Below, piece after piece: positions 1 through 7,808 of a DNA stretch of 64,000 nucleotides. The translations under genes and the position numbers were made by a program. The stretch covers positions 110,940 to 174,939 of the forward strand of contig NZ_QBBX01000005.1 of the NCBI RefSeq assembly GCF_003073175.1. The letters are read 5' to 3'. The stretch is from Peribacillus acanthi. GTDB taxonomy: Bacteria; Bacillota; Bacilli; Bacillales; DSM-1321. The notes below the pieces were generated by a model, which saw nothing but the letters and a program-made list of their open reading frames with translations, was not told the DNA's origin and did no database searches. Positions within the stretch are counted from its first letter, which is position 1; the number at the start of each line of letters is the position of its first letter.

Positions 1-436
1 TGAAACTCTATTTTACCATGAGAATCTCTTAAAATGGTCCGCAAATCAGAAGTAATTTGTTCATGTTTCTGTAAATTCTTCCAGATCGTTCCTTGATAAT
101 CCTTTTCAAAAATCCCATGATGGGGTTTTCAGCAATGGCTGCTTCGAGTTTCGTACTATAAACGGACACATCACGGTTGGACTGCAAATAAGCCGCTCCC
201 CCATAATGATCTGCATGACAATGCGTCAAAATCAAATGGGTGACCGGCATGTGAAGTTCATCTAATTGACGAAGAACTTTTTTCATCGTACTTGCTTCAA
301 GACCCGCGTCTATCAGCAATCCTTCATGTTCAGAACGTACATAACCTATATTGATGTCTCCTTGAAAATAATAACAGTTCCTTGCAATCTCTGTTAACTT
401 CAACATTAGACAATAATTTCCTATGGGTCTTGTCAT
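1..436 (-). pseudogene. MBL-fold metallo-hydrolase, frameshifted and cut by the window edge
   Basis: Metallo-beta-lactamase-fold hydrolase; substrate unknown. The metal-binding signature THCHADHYGG lies at about residues 71-80, after the usual IDAG strand. At 122-125, a run of four C on the coding strand, the frame breaks. The first frame ends at 29 with unrelated residues. The neighbouring frame runs without a stop to the window edge with family-like sequence (GIFEKDYQGTIW). One more C would rejoin the two, so this is a recent one-base deletion or a base-call error. The ATG at 436 overlaps the stop of the upstream gene as ATGA, suggesting translational coupling; the ATG at 406 is an alternative start. 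The gene continues off the left edge. Confidence 0.75.
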
Positions 437-735
437 ATCATTTCGTTAAAGAGCCTGCCTTTTCCTGTTATTTCGGCTGCTGTTTTTTGAATGGTTTCTG
501 ATTCAACCTGTTTTTTGTATTTGTTTTGAATAAAGAACGGGAATTTTCGTTTCGGTTCTTCTTTTGGAGTTTCCTCATGAGTCTCGTCTACCCATTCATC
601 CGTTTGCGTATAAAATTTGACTGGTAAAATGGCGTTAACCCCTTGTACGAAAGGTAACGGTTTTTTATTTCCACTGTCGATTCGTTTCGCGTATTGTAAA
701 TAGTCGTAATGAGTTACTGGTGCAATATACCCCAT
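433..735 (-). CDS. hypothetical protein, 100 aa
   Basis: I do not recognise the family. The product is soluble, with a hydrophobic N-terminal third (MGYIAPVTHYDYLQYAKR), a Glu/Lys/Pro-rich middle and no membrane segment or signal peptide. The start is supported by a strong AGGGGTGG ribosome site a few bases upstream. It overlaps the following hydrolase gene by four bases (ATGA), so the two are probably co-transcribed and coupled. It is divergent from the yjcD helicase across a 241-base gap that must carry both promoters. Nothing in the sequence gives its function. Confidence 0.7.
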   Translation of the reverse strand: MGYIAPVTHYDYLQYAKRIDSGNKKPLPFVQGVNAILPVKFYTQTDEWVDETHEETPKEEPKRKFPFFIQNKYKKQVESETIQKTAAEITGKGRLFNEMI

Positions 736-976
736 GATTCCACCCCTTCTTCATTTTTGTTAAAAGTCAGATACAAGTTATATTTTCCTTAAAGCGTTCG
801 ATATGAATTACGGATTTTGTACCCTTTTTTTCAAAAATGAAACTTTAGTCTGTTCGTACTAACATAATCTGACTATGAATATAGTCTTTAGCTTTAGTCT
901 ATGTTCTGCTATCATGGGGATTGACTATTTTTTTGGATAAGCATATAAATTTTTTATTTTTCGTAGGGGGTTCTGC

Positions 977-3268
977 ATGAAGAAAGCGTTGTTCCAGCAA
1001 GAAAATATTACATTGCCTTATCTTTCACCAGATGCCCTGCAGCTTACATATGAGCGTGGGAAAAAGGGGCTGTTAAGCTGCCCGCTTTGTCACGAGTCCG
1101 TACGTTTGTATATCGGAATGGATAGGGAGCCGTACTTTTTTCATGTTCAAAGACCGGACGAGCCATGTATGGAAAAACAAGTTGAAGACGTCCAACCGAC
1201 TGAATCAACCTCTATATATATAGAACGAAATGGTTTTCGTGTCCCAGTTTCTCGAAGCATTGGAACTTCCACGTCAACAATAACTGAACTTGAATTCTAT
1301 AAAGCTAGTAAACCCATCAGCCCACTAGTCCCAGCATATAGCAAAAACGAGCGCCTACCAGTTTCAATAGAAGATGAATATTTAGACCGGTTAGCAACCT
1401 CTGGCGTCATACTAGATCATCAACAGCTGCAAGCAGTAACTCATATAGAAGGACCGTTACTCGTTCTATCAGGTGCTGGCAGTGGAAAAACTAGAGTCCT
1501 AACCTCGCGAACAGCCTATATGTTGTCAAAGGGCATTTCACCTAAAGAAATTATGCTAGTCACTTTTACAGCCAAAGCTGCTCAGGAAATGAAAGAACGT
1601 CTTCAATCGTACCCTGGTATTACACCAGCTGTATTGAATGGACTTGTGACTGGGACCTTCCACAGCATTTTTTATAAGATACTTATGTTCCATGAACGGG
1701 AACGGTGGCAAAAAGAAAGCTTGATTAAATGGGACTGGGAGAAAGAAGTTATATTGAAAAAAGCAGGATGGGATAAAGGTCTCGATGATAAGGAGTTCGC
1801 TTATGATCAAGCGATTCAGCAAATTGGATTATGGAAAAACTCATTGCTGTTTCCCTCTGATATAAAGGCTGAGTCAGAATTCGAAGAGTCTTGTTTGTAT
1901 TTATATGAACGGTATGAAAAGGAAAAAAGAATGAACGGACGGTATGACTTTGATGATATGTTGATTGGTTGCTACGAGCTGTTCATAGAGCAGCCCGACA
2001 TTCTATCAAGGTATCAGCAACGATTCCGCTATTTTCTTGTAGATGAATTCCAGGATATTAATAGAGTTCAATATGAATTGATTAAACTCCTTTCAGCCGA
2101 AACTAAAAATGTGTGTGCGGTTGGTGATGACGATCAGGCGATTTATTCCTTCCGTGGCAGTGATCCATCGTACATCCTACATTTTGAGAAAGATTTTCCG
2201 ACTGCCACTATTGTCACCTTGAACGAAAACTATCGTTCATCCCATGGTATTGTTTCTACTGCGAATCGAATTATTTCTAAAAATAATAACCGTCGTGTAA
2301 AGAACATGCATGCTCAATATGATGATAGTAAGATCCCTACCCTATGCTTCCCATATGATGAGGAACTCGAAGCAACAATGATTGTAGCGGATATGTCAGA
2401 GAAGATAGAAAAGCATGGGTACAACCCTGAGGATTTTGCTATTCTTTATCGTACCCACTCGATGAGTCGTGCCATTTTTGAACGATTAGCTTCATCGAAT
2501 CTACCATTTGCAATTGAACGTGATGCAGAATCATTTTATGAACGTCGTATAGTTAAAGCCATGCTGGCATTCTTACGCTTAAGCAAAAACCCACATGACA
2601 GCAAAGCGGTAAGCGATGTGTTTCCGGCCCTTTTCTTAAAGCAAAGTGTTCTTCAGGAAATCAAGGCTCAATCCATTTTGCAAGATTGCGATTACGTTGC
2701 GGCTTTTTCTTTCGTTAAAACTGGTCATAGTTTTCAAGAGAGGAAGCTACGTATGCTCCCTTCCCTTGTTCGTAATTTGAAAGATATGAAGCCTAGCATC
2801 GCGCTTGAAATCATTGAAAAGGATCTGGGCTTTTCTGATTATGTGAAGAAACGAGGCAACGAAGGTAGTATGCAGGATAAGGGTTCAGATGATGTCCGTG
2901 ATTTAAAAGTTGCGGCTAAGCGATTTGTGTCAGTAGAGGAGTTCCTCGATCATTGTGACCATATGATGGCAATGAATAAAGAAGTGAAACAGCTCTCAAA
3001 GCATTTTCGTCAAGCCATCCAACTATCTACCATCCATCGTTCAAAAGGCTTGGAATACAAATGTGTCTATATATTAAGTGCAGTGGAAGGCGGAATTCCA
3101 CATGATTTTGCACTAGAGGCACATAGGCAAGGCGATCCATCGGCACTGGAAGAAGAACGAAGATTAATGTACGTAGCGTGCACCCGTGCAAAGGAAGAGC
3201 TTATTCTATCAGTTCCTCAGACCCGAAGAGGAAAAAAAGCACATCCTTCTAGATTTTTAAAAATATAG
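977..3268 (+). CDS. yjcD: UvrD/Rep-family ATP-dependent DNA helicase YjcD, 763 aa
   Basis: Superfamily 1A 3'-5' helicase with all core motifs: Walker A GAGSGKT (residues 166-172), Walker B VDEFQD, VGDDDQAIYSFRGS, NENYRSS, STIHRSKGLEY and RRLMYVACTRAKEEL. Length matches B. subtilis YjcD (about 760 aa). It is presumed to act in DNA repair or recombination; the exact role is not known. Unlike PcrA, it carries an extra N-terminal module with C35-x2-C38, H56 and C64. That module aligns with the zinc-binding N-terminus of CoiA, encoded elsewhere in this window. The start is set by a GGGGG ribosome site 6 bases upstream of the ATG. It is followed by a strong terminator and is monocistronic. Confidence 0.9.
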   Translation: MKKALFQQENITLPYLSPDALQLTYERGKKGLLSCPLCHESVRLYIGMDREPYFFHVQRPDEPCMEKQVEDVQPTESTSIYIERNGFRVPVSRSIGTSTSTITELEFYKASKPISPLVPAYSKNERLPVSIEDEYLDRLATSGVILDHQQLQAVTHIEGPLLVLSGAGSGKTRVLTSRTAYMLSKGISPKEIMLVTFTAKAAQEMKERLQSYPGITPAVLNGLVTGTFHSIFYKILMFHERERWQKESLIKWDWEKEVILKKAGWDKGLDDKEFAYDQAIQQIGLWKNSLLFPSDIKAESEFEESCLYLYERYEKEKRMNGRYDFDDMLIGCYELFIEQPDILSRYQQRFRYFLVDEFQDINRVQYELIKLLSAETKNVCAVGDDDQAIYSFRGSDPSYILHFEKDFPTATIVTLNENYRSSHGIVSTANRIISKNNNRRVKNMHAQYDDSKIPTLCFPYDEELEATMIVADMSEKIEKHGYNPEDFAILYRTHSMSRAIFERLASSNLPFAIERDAESFYERRIVKAMLAFLRLSKNPHDSKAVSDVFPALFLKQSVLQEIKAQSILQDCDYVAAFSFVKTGHSFQERKLRMLPSLVRNLKDMKPSIALEIIEKDLGFSDYVKKRGNEGSMQDKGSDDVRDLKVAAKRFVSVEEFLDHCDHMMAMNKEVKQLSKHFRQAIQLSTIHRSKGLEYKCVYILSAVEGGIPHDFALEAHRQGDPSALEEERRLMYVACTRAKEELILSVPQTRRGKKAHPSRFLKI

Positions 3269-3275
3269 TTTAATT

Positions 3276-3310
3276 GAGGTCGCACTCTTAGAAGTGCGAC
3301 CTCGTTTTTA
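3276..3310 (+). terminator. intrinsic terminator after yjcD
   Basis: An 11-bp perfect stem (GAGGTCGCACT at 3276-3286 with its complement at 3293-3303), a six-base loop and a following T-rich tract. Confidence 0.9.
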
Positions 3311-3366
3311 TGTAAATAGGATATATGTTTAGATCTCACATAAATGATATTTTTAAAACGCATTTT

Positions 3367-3429
3367 TGGTAGAAAGTCACGGATATATGGTGGAAAGTTA
3401 CGGATATATGGTAGAAAGTCACGGATATC
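3367..3429. repeat. three tandem 21-bp units, intergenic
   Basis: Three copies of a 21-bp unit beginning TGGTAGAAAGTCACGGATA start at 3367, 3388 and 3409, with one or two mismatches between copies. They lie between yjcD and the next small gene. One plus frame reads as a repeated heptapeptide (MVESHGY) but has no ribosome site. Arrays of similar period occur at 9100, 13185 and 22876. Confidence 0.85.
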
Positions 3430-3574
3430 ATAGTATCAATCAAGTATATAAAAAGCTAAAACTATCAAAAACTGAGTAAAACATACATTTTTATATAAAT
3501 AGTAGACATGCCCCTCACCCTTTTGTAGAAAATCCATAGAATATTCTATCCTAATAGGGAAGAGGTGATTTTAC

Positions 3575-3805
3575 ATGCCAAAACATCATCACCACAAAAA
3601 AGATAATGGTGGAGGACAAAACGGCCAAAATGGTAACCCAAGCCAATTTTTCGCCAACAGCGTATCCATTGGGACTGAAGTTACAGTCATTTTAGAAGGT
3701 GGTACCACAATTACTGGTGTATTCCGCGGTATCCTTAACGGTACAATTCTAGTAGCCAATGCGTATATCGATCCTAGCGAAATCGTTGCTTTCAGATTAG
3801 CTTAA
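3575..3805 (+). CDS. small spore-type protein with His/Gly/Asn-rich N-terminus, 76 aa
   Basis: I do not recognise a named family. Residues 1-28 are low complexity (PKHHHHKKDNGGGQNGQNGN). Residues 29-76 form a compact beta-rich segment with strands around TEVTVIL, TTITGVFRG and GTILVANAYI. This resembles small SH3/Lsm-like barrels such as DUF2642 proteins, but that is only a visual impression. A His-rich tail and placement among coat and sporulation genes suggest a spore surface protein. The ribosome site GAGGTGA lies 7 bases before the ATG. A terminator follows, so it is monocistronic. Confidence 0.75.
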   Translation: MPKHHHHKKDNGGGQNGQNGNPSQFFANSVSIGTEVTVILEGGTTITGVFRGILNGTILVANAYIDPSEIVAFRLA

Positions 3806-3837
3806 TCTTTTCTGGAAAATATCATTCCCTTATAAGA

Positions 3838-3872
3838 AGAGATCATATTGGACAAGTATGGTCTCTTTTTCT
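3838..3872 (+). terminator. intrinsic terminator
   Basis: Stem AGAGATCATA (3838-3847) with TATGGTCTCT (3857-3866), one G-T pair, followed by a T tract. It ends the 76-aa gene. Confidence 0.8.
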
Positions 3873-3873
3873 T

Positions 3874-3989
3874 AGGCTCTTTTCGCAAAGAATGTTGTTT
3901 TAACACTATATAGTTGCCCGTTGATTTCCGCTCCAATCAACTCGGACTTTTAAAATTTAATATAGCAACAAAGTTTACGAGAACAGCCT
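3874..3989. mobile_element. 116-bp MITE-like element
   Basis: An intergenic 116-bp segment bounded by imperfect 24-base inverted repeats (3874-3897 and 3966-3989; about 18 of 24 positions match). The tips are AGGCT and AGCCT. In the middle is GTTGATT...AATCAAC (3920-3941), the same terminal motif as the IS-type element at 48271-49244. No reading frame is present. It is too small to encode anything, so it would need a transposase in trans. A duplicated target site was not evident. Confidence 0.55.
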
Positions 3990-4046
3990 ATTCTTAAGAA
4001 TACATATTTTACAAGGATTTTATATCTATAGTGAATTAACGAAGAA

Positions 4047-4092
4047 AAAAAATCGAGTTTACATTGATTCTGAGCGTAAACTCGATTTTTTT
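4047..4092. terminator. bidirectional terminator after spoVIF
   Basis: Stem AAATCGAGTTTAC with GTAAACTCGATTT around a 13-base loop, with A runs on one side and T runs on the other. It serves spoVIF on the minus strand. Confidence 0.85.
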
Positions 4093-4103
4093 ACTATATG
4101 CTA

Positions 4104-4361
4104 CTATTTTTTATTATTAATCATGTTAGCAATTGTACTAAAATCAATGCTTTTGCCGTCAGCCACAATTGACTGGACAATTTTGTCTTCCATTTCCTGG
4201 TTCACAGGTTTATTGGCCATTTTAGATACTTGTTTAATCAGGTTACGAATGGTCGTTTCATCTCTTAAATTTGCACCTTGCAGAGAGTTAGCAAGATTTA
4301 AAATATCCCCCATGTTAACGCCCGTTTTCTTTTCCATGTTCTTAAAAAAATTTGAATCCAT
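4104..4361 (-). CDS. spoVIF: stage VI sporulation protein F, 85 aa
   Basis: Matches SpoVIF (YjcC), a small protein needed for normal spore coat assembly after engulfment. Length is close to the 87 residues I recall for B. subtilis. Recognisable features are the N-terminus MDSNFFKNMEKKTGVNMGD and the central IRNLIKQVSKMANKPV. The reading frame is open further upstream to 4445, but GGAGG sits 8 bases before the ATG at 4361, so the protein starts at MDSNFF. It is close to yjcD as in B. subtilis, though here convergent with it. Confidence 0.88.
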   Translation of the reverse strand: MDSNFFKNMEKKTGVNMGDILNLANSLQGANLRDETTIRNLIKQVSKMANKPVNQEMEDKIVQSIVADGKSIDFSTIANMINNKK

Positions 4362-4594
4362 TTTCATGCCCTCCTTCTCTGTCTTTCTATCGTATGATGG
4401 GCATTTGAAATGGTGCAGAAAAAATGTAAAGCCGTGGATAAACAAGAATTTTTTCCTTATCCACCAATTTCATCATGATACTCGTCCATGCACTCGTTAT
4501 ATTTTCCTCATATATTATGTTGAGTCTATAAGATGTGCGATAGCAAAGACATGCATCTGTAAACTCATTCCATAGTAGAAGGAGGGATAAGAAC

Positions 4595-4849
4595 ATGTCT
4601 AGCAACCAACAAGATCAGCATAAGGACTGCAAACAAAGTAATCATGATCATAAAAAGAAACATAAGAAAAAACCAAAGCCACCTAAGCCACCGAAACCGA
4701 AACACGATAAGAAAGACAAATGTGAAAAAAAAGAGGACCATAAATGTAATTGCTGCAGATCTAAATGCTACAATAAATGTTCAAAAAGAAGGTCTTACAG
4801 AGAAAATTCTAATGGCGATTACGATTACGACTATGATTATGACTACTAA
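4595..4849 (+). CDS. Lys/Cys-rich spore coat-like protein, 84 aa
   Basis: A strongly biased protein. Residues 16-47 are Lys/Pro/His-rich (KKKHKKKPKPPKPPKPKHDK). Residues 51-66 contain five Cys in a short space (KCNCCRSKCYNKC). The C-terminus is a tail of five Asp-Tyr pairs. Such composition is typical of coat or crust proteins that are cross-linked through Cys and Tyr, but no family can be named. The ribosome site AAGGAGGG lies 8 bases upstream. A second frame (4644-4865) is also open because of the codon bias; it has no ribosome site and is a shadow. The site TCATATATT near 4510 could be part of a mother-cell sigma promoter, unproven. Confidence 0.72.
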   Translation: MSSNQQDQHKDCKQSNHDHKKKHKKKPKPPKPPKPKHDKKDKCEKKEDHKCNCCRSKCYNKCSKRRSYRENSNGDYDYDYDYDY

Positions 4850-4881
4850 ATCGCCTAATCAATGAGCTTTTCGACTGTATA

Positions 4882-4913
4882 AAATCCCCCCTCATAGTGC
4901 GCTTTGGGGGTTT
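4882..4913 (+). terminator. probable terminator
   Basis: AAATCCCCC pairs with GGGGGTTT around a 15-base loop. The T tract is short, so efficiency is uncertain. Confidence 0.5.
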
Positions 4914-5042
4914 GGGTACATAAGTATGGGCTAGATAATGGTGAAAGAATGTATAATTTATGCGGAGAAAATGAACAAGTTGGAAAATGAGTGAGGAACG
5001 ACGATACGTCTAAAAACATAAATATATACCCTGAAAAAAAGT

Positions 5043-5070
5043 AAAACGGAATGGTTTCCCATTCCGTTTT
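5043..5070 (-). terminator. intrinsic terminator after the YjcZ-type gene
   Basis: A 12-bp perfect stem AAAACGGAATGG / CCATTCCGTTTT with a TTTC loop. On the minus strand it is followed by a T run. Confidence 0.88.
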
Positions 5071-5082
5071 CGTTATTACATA

Positions 5083-5205
5083 TTAGCAGAAAGAAGCACC
5101 TACGATAATTAATAGGATGAACAATACTACAATCAAAACGAAAGTAGAACCGTAGCCACCGCCGTAACCAGGTGAGCAGCATCCGCCGTATCCGTATCCG
5201 TACAT
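5083..5205 (-). CDS. YjcZ-family small sporulation membrane protein, 40 aa
   Basis: Translated by hand. The N-terminal 20 residues are Gly/Tyr/Cys-rich ([20 protein letters not shown]). A single hydrophobic helix, [19 protein letters not shown], then runs to the C-terminus. This is the signature of the YjcZ/SscA-type miniproteins that Bacillaceae make during sporulation. GGTG lies about 6 bases upstream of the ATG. A strong terminator follows directly. The length and the C-terminal GASFC are typical of the family. Confidence 0.85.
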   Translation of the reverse strand: MYGYGYGGCCSPGYGGGYGSTFVLIVVLFILLIIVGASFC

Positions 5206-5328
5206 ATATTTCACCACGCTTTCGCTTAGTTCACTCATAACATATGTAAAAAAAGCAAAAGGTGTATGGGCTCATGCCCAGTTAACGTTAGATTATTGAA
5301 GATAAAAATATAAAGAAATGCTTATATC

Positions 5329-6198
5329 TCAATGGTTTTGAGCCCTTTTTAGGTCATTGACCATTTTAAGACTCTTTGATATTTTTTGGGCAAGATTCTT
5401 ATAAAGCCCCCTTGTTTCCGGATCTTTTTCACTTACAGAAAGGAAATTCAAATCAGCATTAAGCTTTTGAAATGCAGAGAGAAGAAGCTCTTTATCCTTG
5501 TTTTTTGGAACATTCAATGTGTCATCGTAAGTGTCGATGAAAAGCTCTCCATTGGGATCCACTTGTGCAAGAAATACATTTTCTACAGTAAGATTTTTTT
5601 TCCCTAGTTCCCCTTGTAGCCACTTACGGTTCAAACCAGCACCTGCTAAACCATCATCAAATATTTCCCCGTCCTCAATGATCGTTTGTGTAACGCCGGT
5701 TTTTCGTTTCTCTTGAAAGATATCACCGTAAAGGATTGGTTGCTTTTCAGATTTTAGCAATACACTTATTTCACCATTTGTTTCCAAAGCTGCAAATTCT
5801 ACATCAGCTACTCTAAAAATATCCTTCTTCCTTAGCTGCTCCAACAGTTCCTCAGCTGTATATTGTTCTTTTCGAATATTTTTCTCTAATAATTTCCCGT
5901 CTTTGATAAGAGTGGTAGGTTTCCCTTCCACAAAATCACGGAAAAACCGATTTTTAATCGAAAAATATGAAACGATGATAGGAAACAATGACCAAATTAA
6001 TATGCTTGTGATTCCGTTTGCCAGATTCAGTTCTGCATCCATAGATAAGGTTCCAGCTATATCGCCGATTGTGATCCCTGCTATATATTCAAAAAAAGAC
6101 AATTTTGAGAGCTGTTTTTTTCCTAAAAGCTTAGTCACGAAGAAAAGTCCGACAATGATGCAGACTGAGCGGATCGCGACTTCTACATATTCAGGCAT
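5329..6198 (-). CDS. DUF421/YetF-like membrane protein of the spoVA-type operon, 289 aa
   Basis: N-terminal half: three membrane helices (about residues 5-24, 35-55 and 60-80) with the conserved KLLGKKQLSKLSFFEYIAGITIGDIAG block, typical of DUF421. The C-terminal part is soluble with the YetF-type domain (FVEGKPTTLIKDGKLLEKNI). It is the last gene of a six-gene minus-strand operon and follows the DUF1657 gene by 9 bases. DUF421 proteins recur in spoVA-2mob-type operons linked to high spore heat resistance; the biochemical role is unknown. The start has a GTAAGGTG ribosome site. No terminator was seen directly after it. Confidence 0.87.
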   Translation of the reverse strand: MPEYVEVAIRSVCIIVGLFFVTKLLGKKQLSKLSFFEYIAGITIGDIAGTLSMDAELNLANGITSILIWSLFPIIVSYFSIKNRFFRDFVEGKPTTLIKDGKLLEKNIRKEQYTAEELLEQLRKKDIFRVADVEFAALETNGEISVLLKSEKQPILYGDIFQEKRKTGVTQTIIEDGEIFDDGLAGAGLNRKWLQGELGKKNLTVENVFLAQVDPNGELFIDTYDDTLNVPKNKDKELLLSAFQKLNADLNFLSVSEKDPETRGLYKNLAQKISKSLKMVNDLKRAQNH

Positions 6199-6207
6199 TC
6201 TTTCACC

Positions 6208-6405
6208 TTACTTCCCCTGTCGTTCTAAATCATTCATTCTCTTTTGCAAAGCATCTCCGACCGAAATCACTTCTAACATACACGAATGGAGCTGCTGAGC
6301 ATCATGTTCGGAACCCATTAGAATCGCCCAGTTACTCAACTCAGCTTCCATGTAATCTGTCATTGCTTTCAATTCGGTCAGTACTTCAATTGATTCTCTA
6401 TTCAT
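6208..6405 (-). CDS. DUF1657 protein, 65 aa
   Basis: A small helical soluble protein (MNRESIEVLTELKAMTDYMEAELS...), recognised as the DUF1657 family from its pattern and from its place between spoVAEb and a DUF421 gene. DUF1657 genes accompany spoVA-2mob-type operons. The ribosome site AAGGGG lies about 8 bases before the ATG. It is 4 bases downstream of spoVAEb. Function unknown; a role in the spore with the SpoVA proteins is inferred from context only. Confidence 0.8.
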   Translation of the reverse strand: MNRESIEVLTELKAMTDYMEAELSNWAILMGSEHDAQQLHSCMLEVISVGDALQKRMNDLERQGK

Positions 6406-6409
6406 ATAC

Positions 6410-6766
6410 TTACCCCTTTGGTTTAAAAATCAATGAGGCAATAAATCCGAAGACAATCGCTGCTGATATCCCTGAGCTAGTGACTTCGAACATACCTGTT
6501 AACACCCCAACAAGTCCGTGCATTTCCGCGTGATGCATCGCTCCGTGGGTGAGAGCATTTCCAAAGCTTGTAATTGGGATTGTCGCTCCTGCACCTGCAA
6601 AATCAATAAGTGGTTCATATAATCCGAGTCCATCCATGACTGCACCGATGACAACGAGTAAGCTCAAGGTATGGGCCGGAGTAAGCTTTGCGACGTCAAA
6701 TAATAGCTGACCAATTACACAAATGGCTCCACCCACAACAAATGCCCAGAAAAACATTGGTAACAT
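6410..6766 (-). CDS. spoVAEb: stage V sporulation protein AEb, 118 aa
   Basis: Integral membrane component of the SpoVA channel that moves dipicolinic acid into the forespore and out at germination. Three to four helices are visible (about residues 3-22, 32-50 and 90-112). The family stretch [21 protein letters not shown] parallels SpoVAC. The frame is open back to 6838 inside spoVAD, but GAGGAGGG sits 6 bases before the ATG at 6766 and the resulting length is normal for SpoVAEb. It starts 19 bases after spoVAD stops. Confidence 0.9.
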   Translation of the reverse strand: MLPMFFWAFVVGGAICVIGQLLFDVAKLTPAHTLSLLVVIGAVMDGLGLYEPLIDFAGAGATIPITSFGNALTHGAMHHAEMHGLVGVLTGMFEVTSSGISAAIVFGFIASLIFKPKG

Positions 6767-6785
6767 TGATATCCCTCCTCTTCTT

Positions 6786-7805
6786 CTAGCCTCCAAATTC
6801 AATAGCGACTGCATGGGCAATACATGGAATGGACTCACCTTGTTGAAACGAAAGTGGAGATAATAAAGCTCCAGTTGCTACAACTAAAATCCTTTTGTAC
6901 GTCCCTTTTTTCATTTCATTCAATAAATGTCCGTATAGGACGGTCGCAGAACAGCCAGCACCACTACCGCCAGACATCACCGGTTGATCGTCTTTGTATA
7001 TTAATAATCCGCAATCCTTGAACTTTTCTTTATTGATGGATAACCCTTTAGTCGTCAATAAATCAAAAGCTGTCTCATTTCCAATTTGACCAAGGTCACC
7101 AGTCACGATCAAGTCATAATGACTAGGATTCAATCCTGTATCTTGGAAATGCGCCATAATGGTATCCACTGCGGCAGGTGCCATTGCTCCACCCATGTTA
7201 AAAGGGTCTGTTAACCCCATGTCAATAACTTTCCCAATGGTTGCAGCAGTTATATACGGCAAAGGTTCTGGATAATCGGCTTTTTGAGCAAGCATGGCTA
7301 CTCCCGCTCCAGTGATGGTCCACTGAGCTGTTGGTGGCTTTTGTCCACCATATTCAGTTGGATACCGAAATTGCTTTTCTACCGCTGCATTATGACTGGA
7401 TGCACCCGTCAGGACTTTTTTTGCCCCTCCATAATTGACGATGAAAGCGGCTAGAGCAAGACCTTCCATTGAGGTAGAACACGCTCCAAACAATCCGAAA
7501 TAGGGAATGGCTGTTGTTCTTGCCGCAAAAGAAGTTGGCGTAATTTGGTTAATTAAATCCCCAGCCAATAAAAATTGAATATCTTTCTCCTTGGTTGAAC
7601 CCTTCTTTAATGCCGTTTCAATAGCTTCTTCCAATAAAATACGATGTGCCTTTTCATACGTATCCTGTTCCATCCATAAGTCTTCATGGAGGATATCGAA
7701 ATCTTCGGCCAGGTTTCCTCTTGCCTCAAAAGGACCACCTGTCACTCCGGTAGAAACAATGACAGGATGATTTGCAAATTGCCAAGATTGTGAGCCTACG
7801 AGCAT
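6786..7805 (-). CDS. spoVAD: stage V sporulation protein AD, 339 aa
   Basis: Soluble dipicolinate-binding subunit of the SpoVA channel, with a thiolase-like fold. Family marks include the N-terminal [20 protein letters not shown], the pseudo-active-site region [15 protein letters not shown] (Cys109), and [10 protein letters not shown] near residue 236. Length matches the family. It lies 3 bases downstream of spoVAC and is followed closely by spoVAEb, so the three are one transcription unit. Its expression would be expected in the forespore, although I could not pick a convincing SigG promoter upstream of the operon. Confidence 0.93.
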   Translation of the reverse strand: MLVGSQSWQFANHPVIVSTGVTGGPFEARGNLAEDFDILHEDLWMEQDTYEKAHRILLEEAIETALKKGSTKEKDIQFLLAGDLINQITPTSFAARTTAIPYFGLFGACSTSMEGLALAAFIVNYGGAKKVLTGASSHNAAVEKQFRYPTEYGGQKPPTAQWTITGAGVAMLAQKADYPEPLPYITAATIGKVIDMGLTDPFNMGGAMAPAAVDTIMAHFQDTGLNPSHYDLIVTGDLGQIGNETAFDLLTTKGLSINKEKFKDCGLLIYKDDQPVMSGGSGAGCSATVLYGHLLNEMKKGTYKRILVVATGALLSPLSFQQGESIPCIAHAVAIEFGG

Positions 7806-7808
7806 CGT

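Noticed and set aside
3367-3429. CRISPR array
   Set aside because: Units are directly tandem with no variable spacers, only three copies, and no cas genes nearby.
4123-4575. 150-codon plus frame opposite spoVIF
   Set aside because: Lies antisense to a recognised conserved gene and has no family-like sequence.
4644-4865. 73-codon plus frame overlapping the Lys-rich coat-like gene
   Set aside because: No ribosome site; open only because of the repetitive AAA/GAC codons of the overlapping gene, whose frame has a strong AAGGAGGG.
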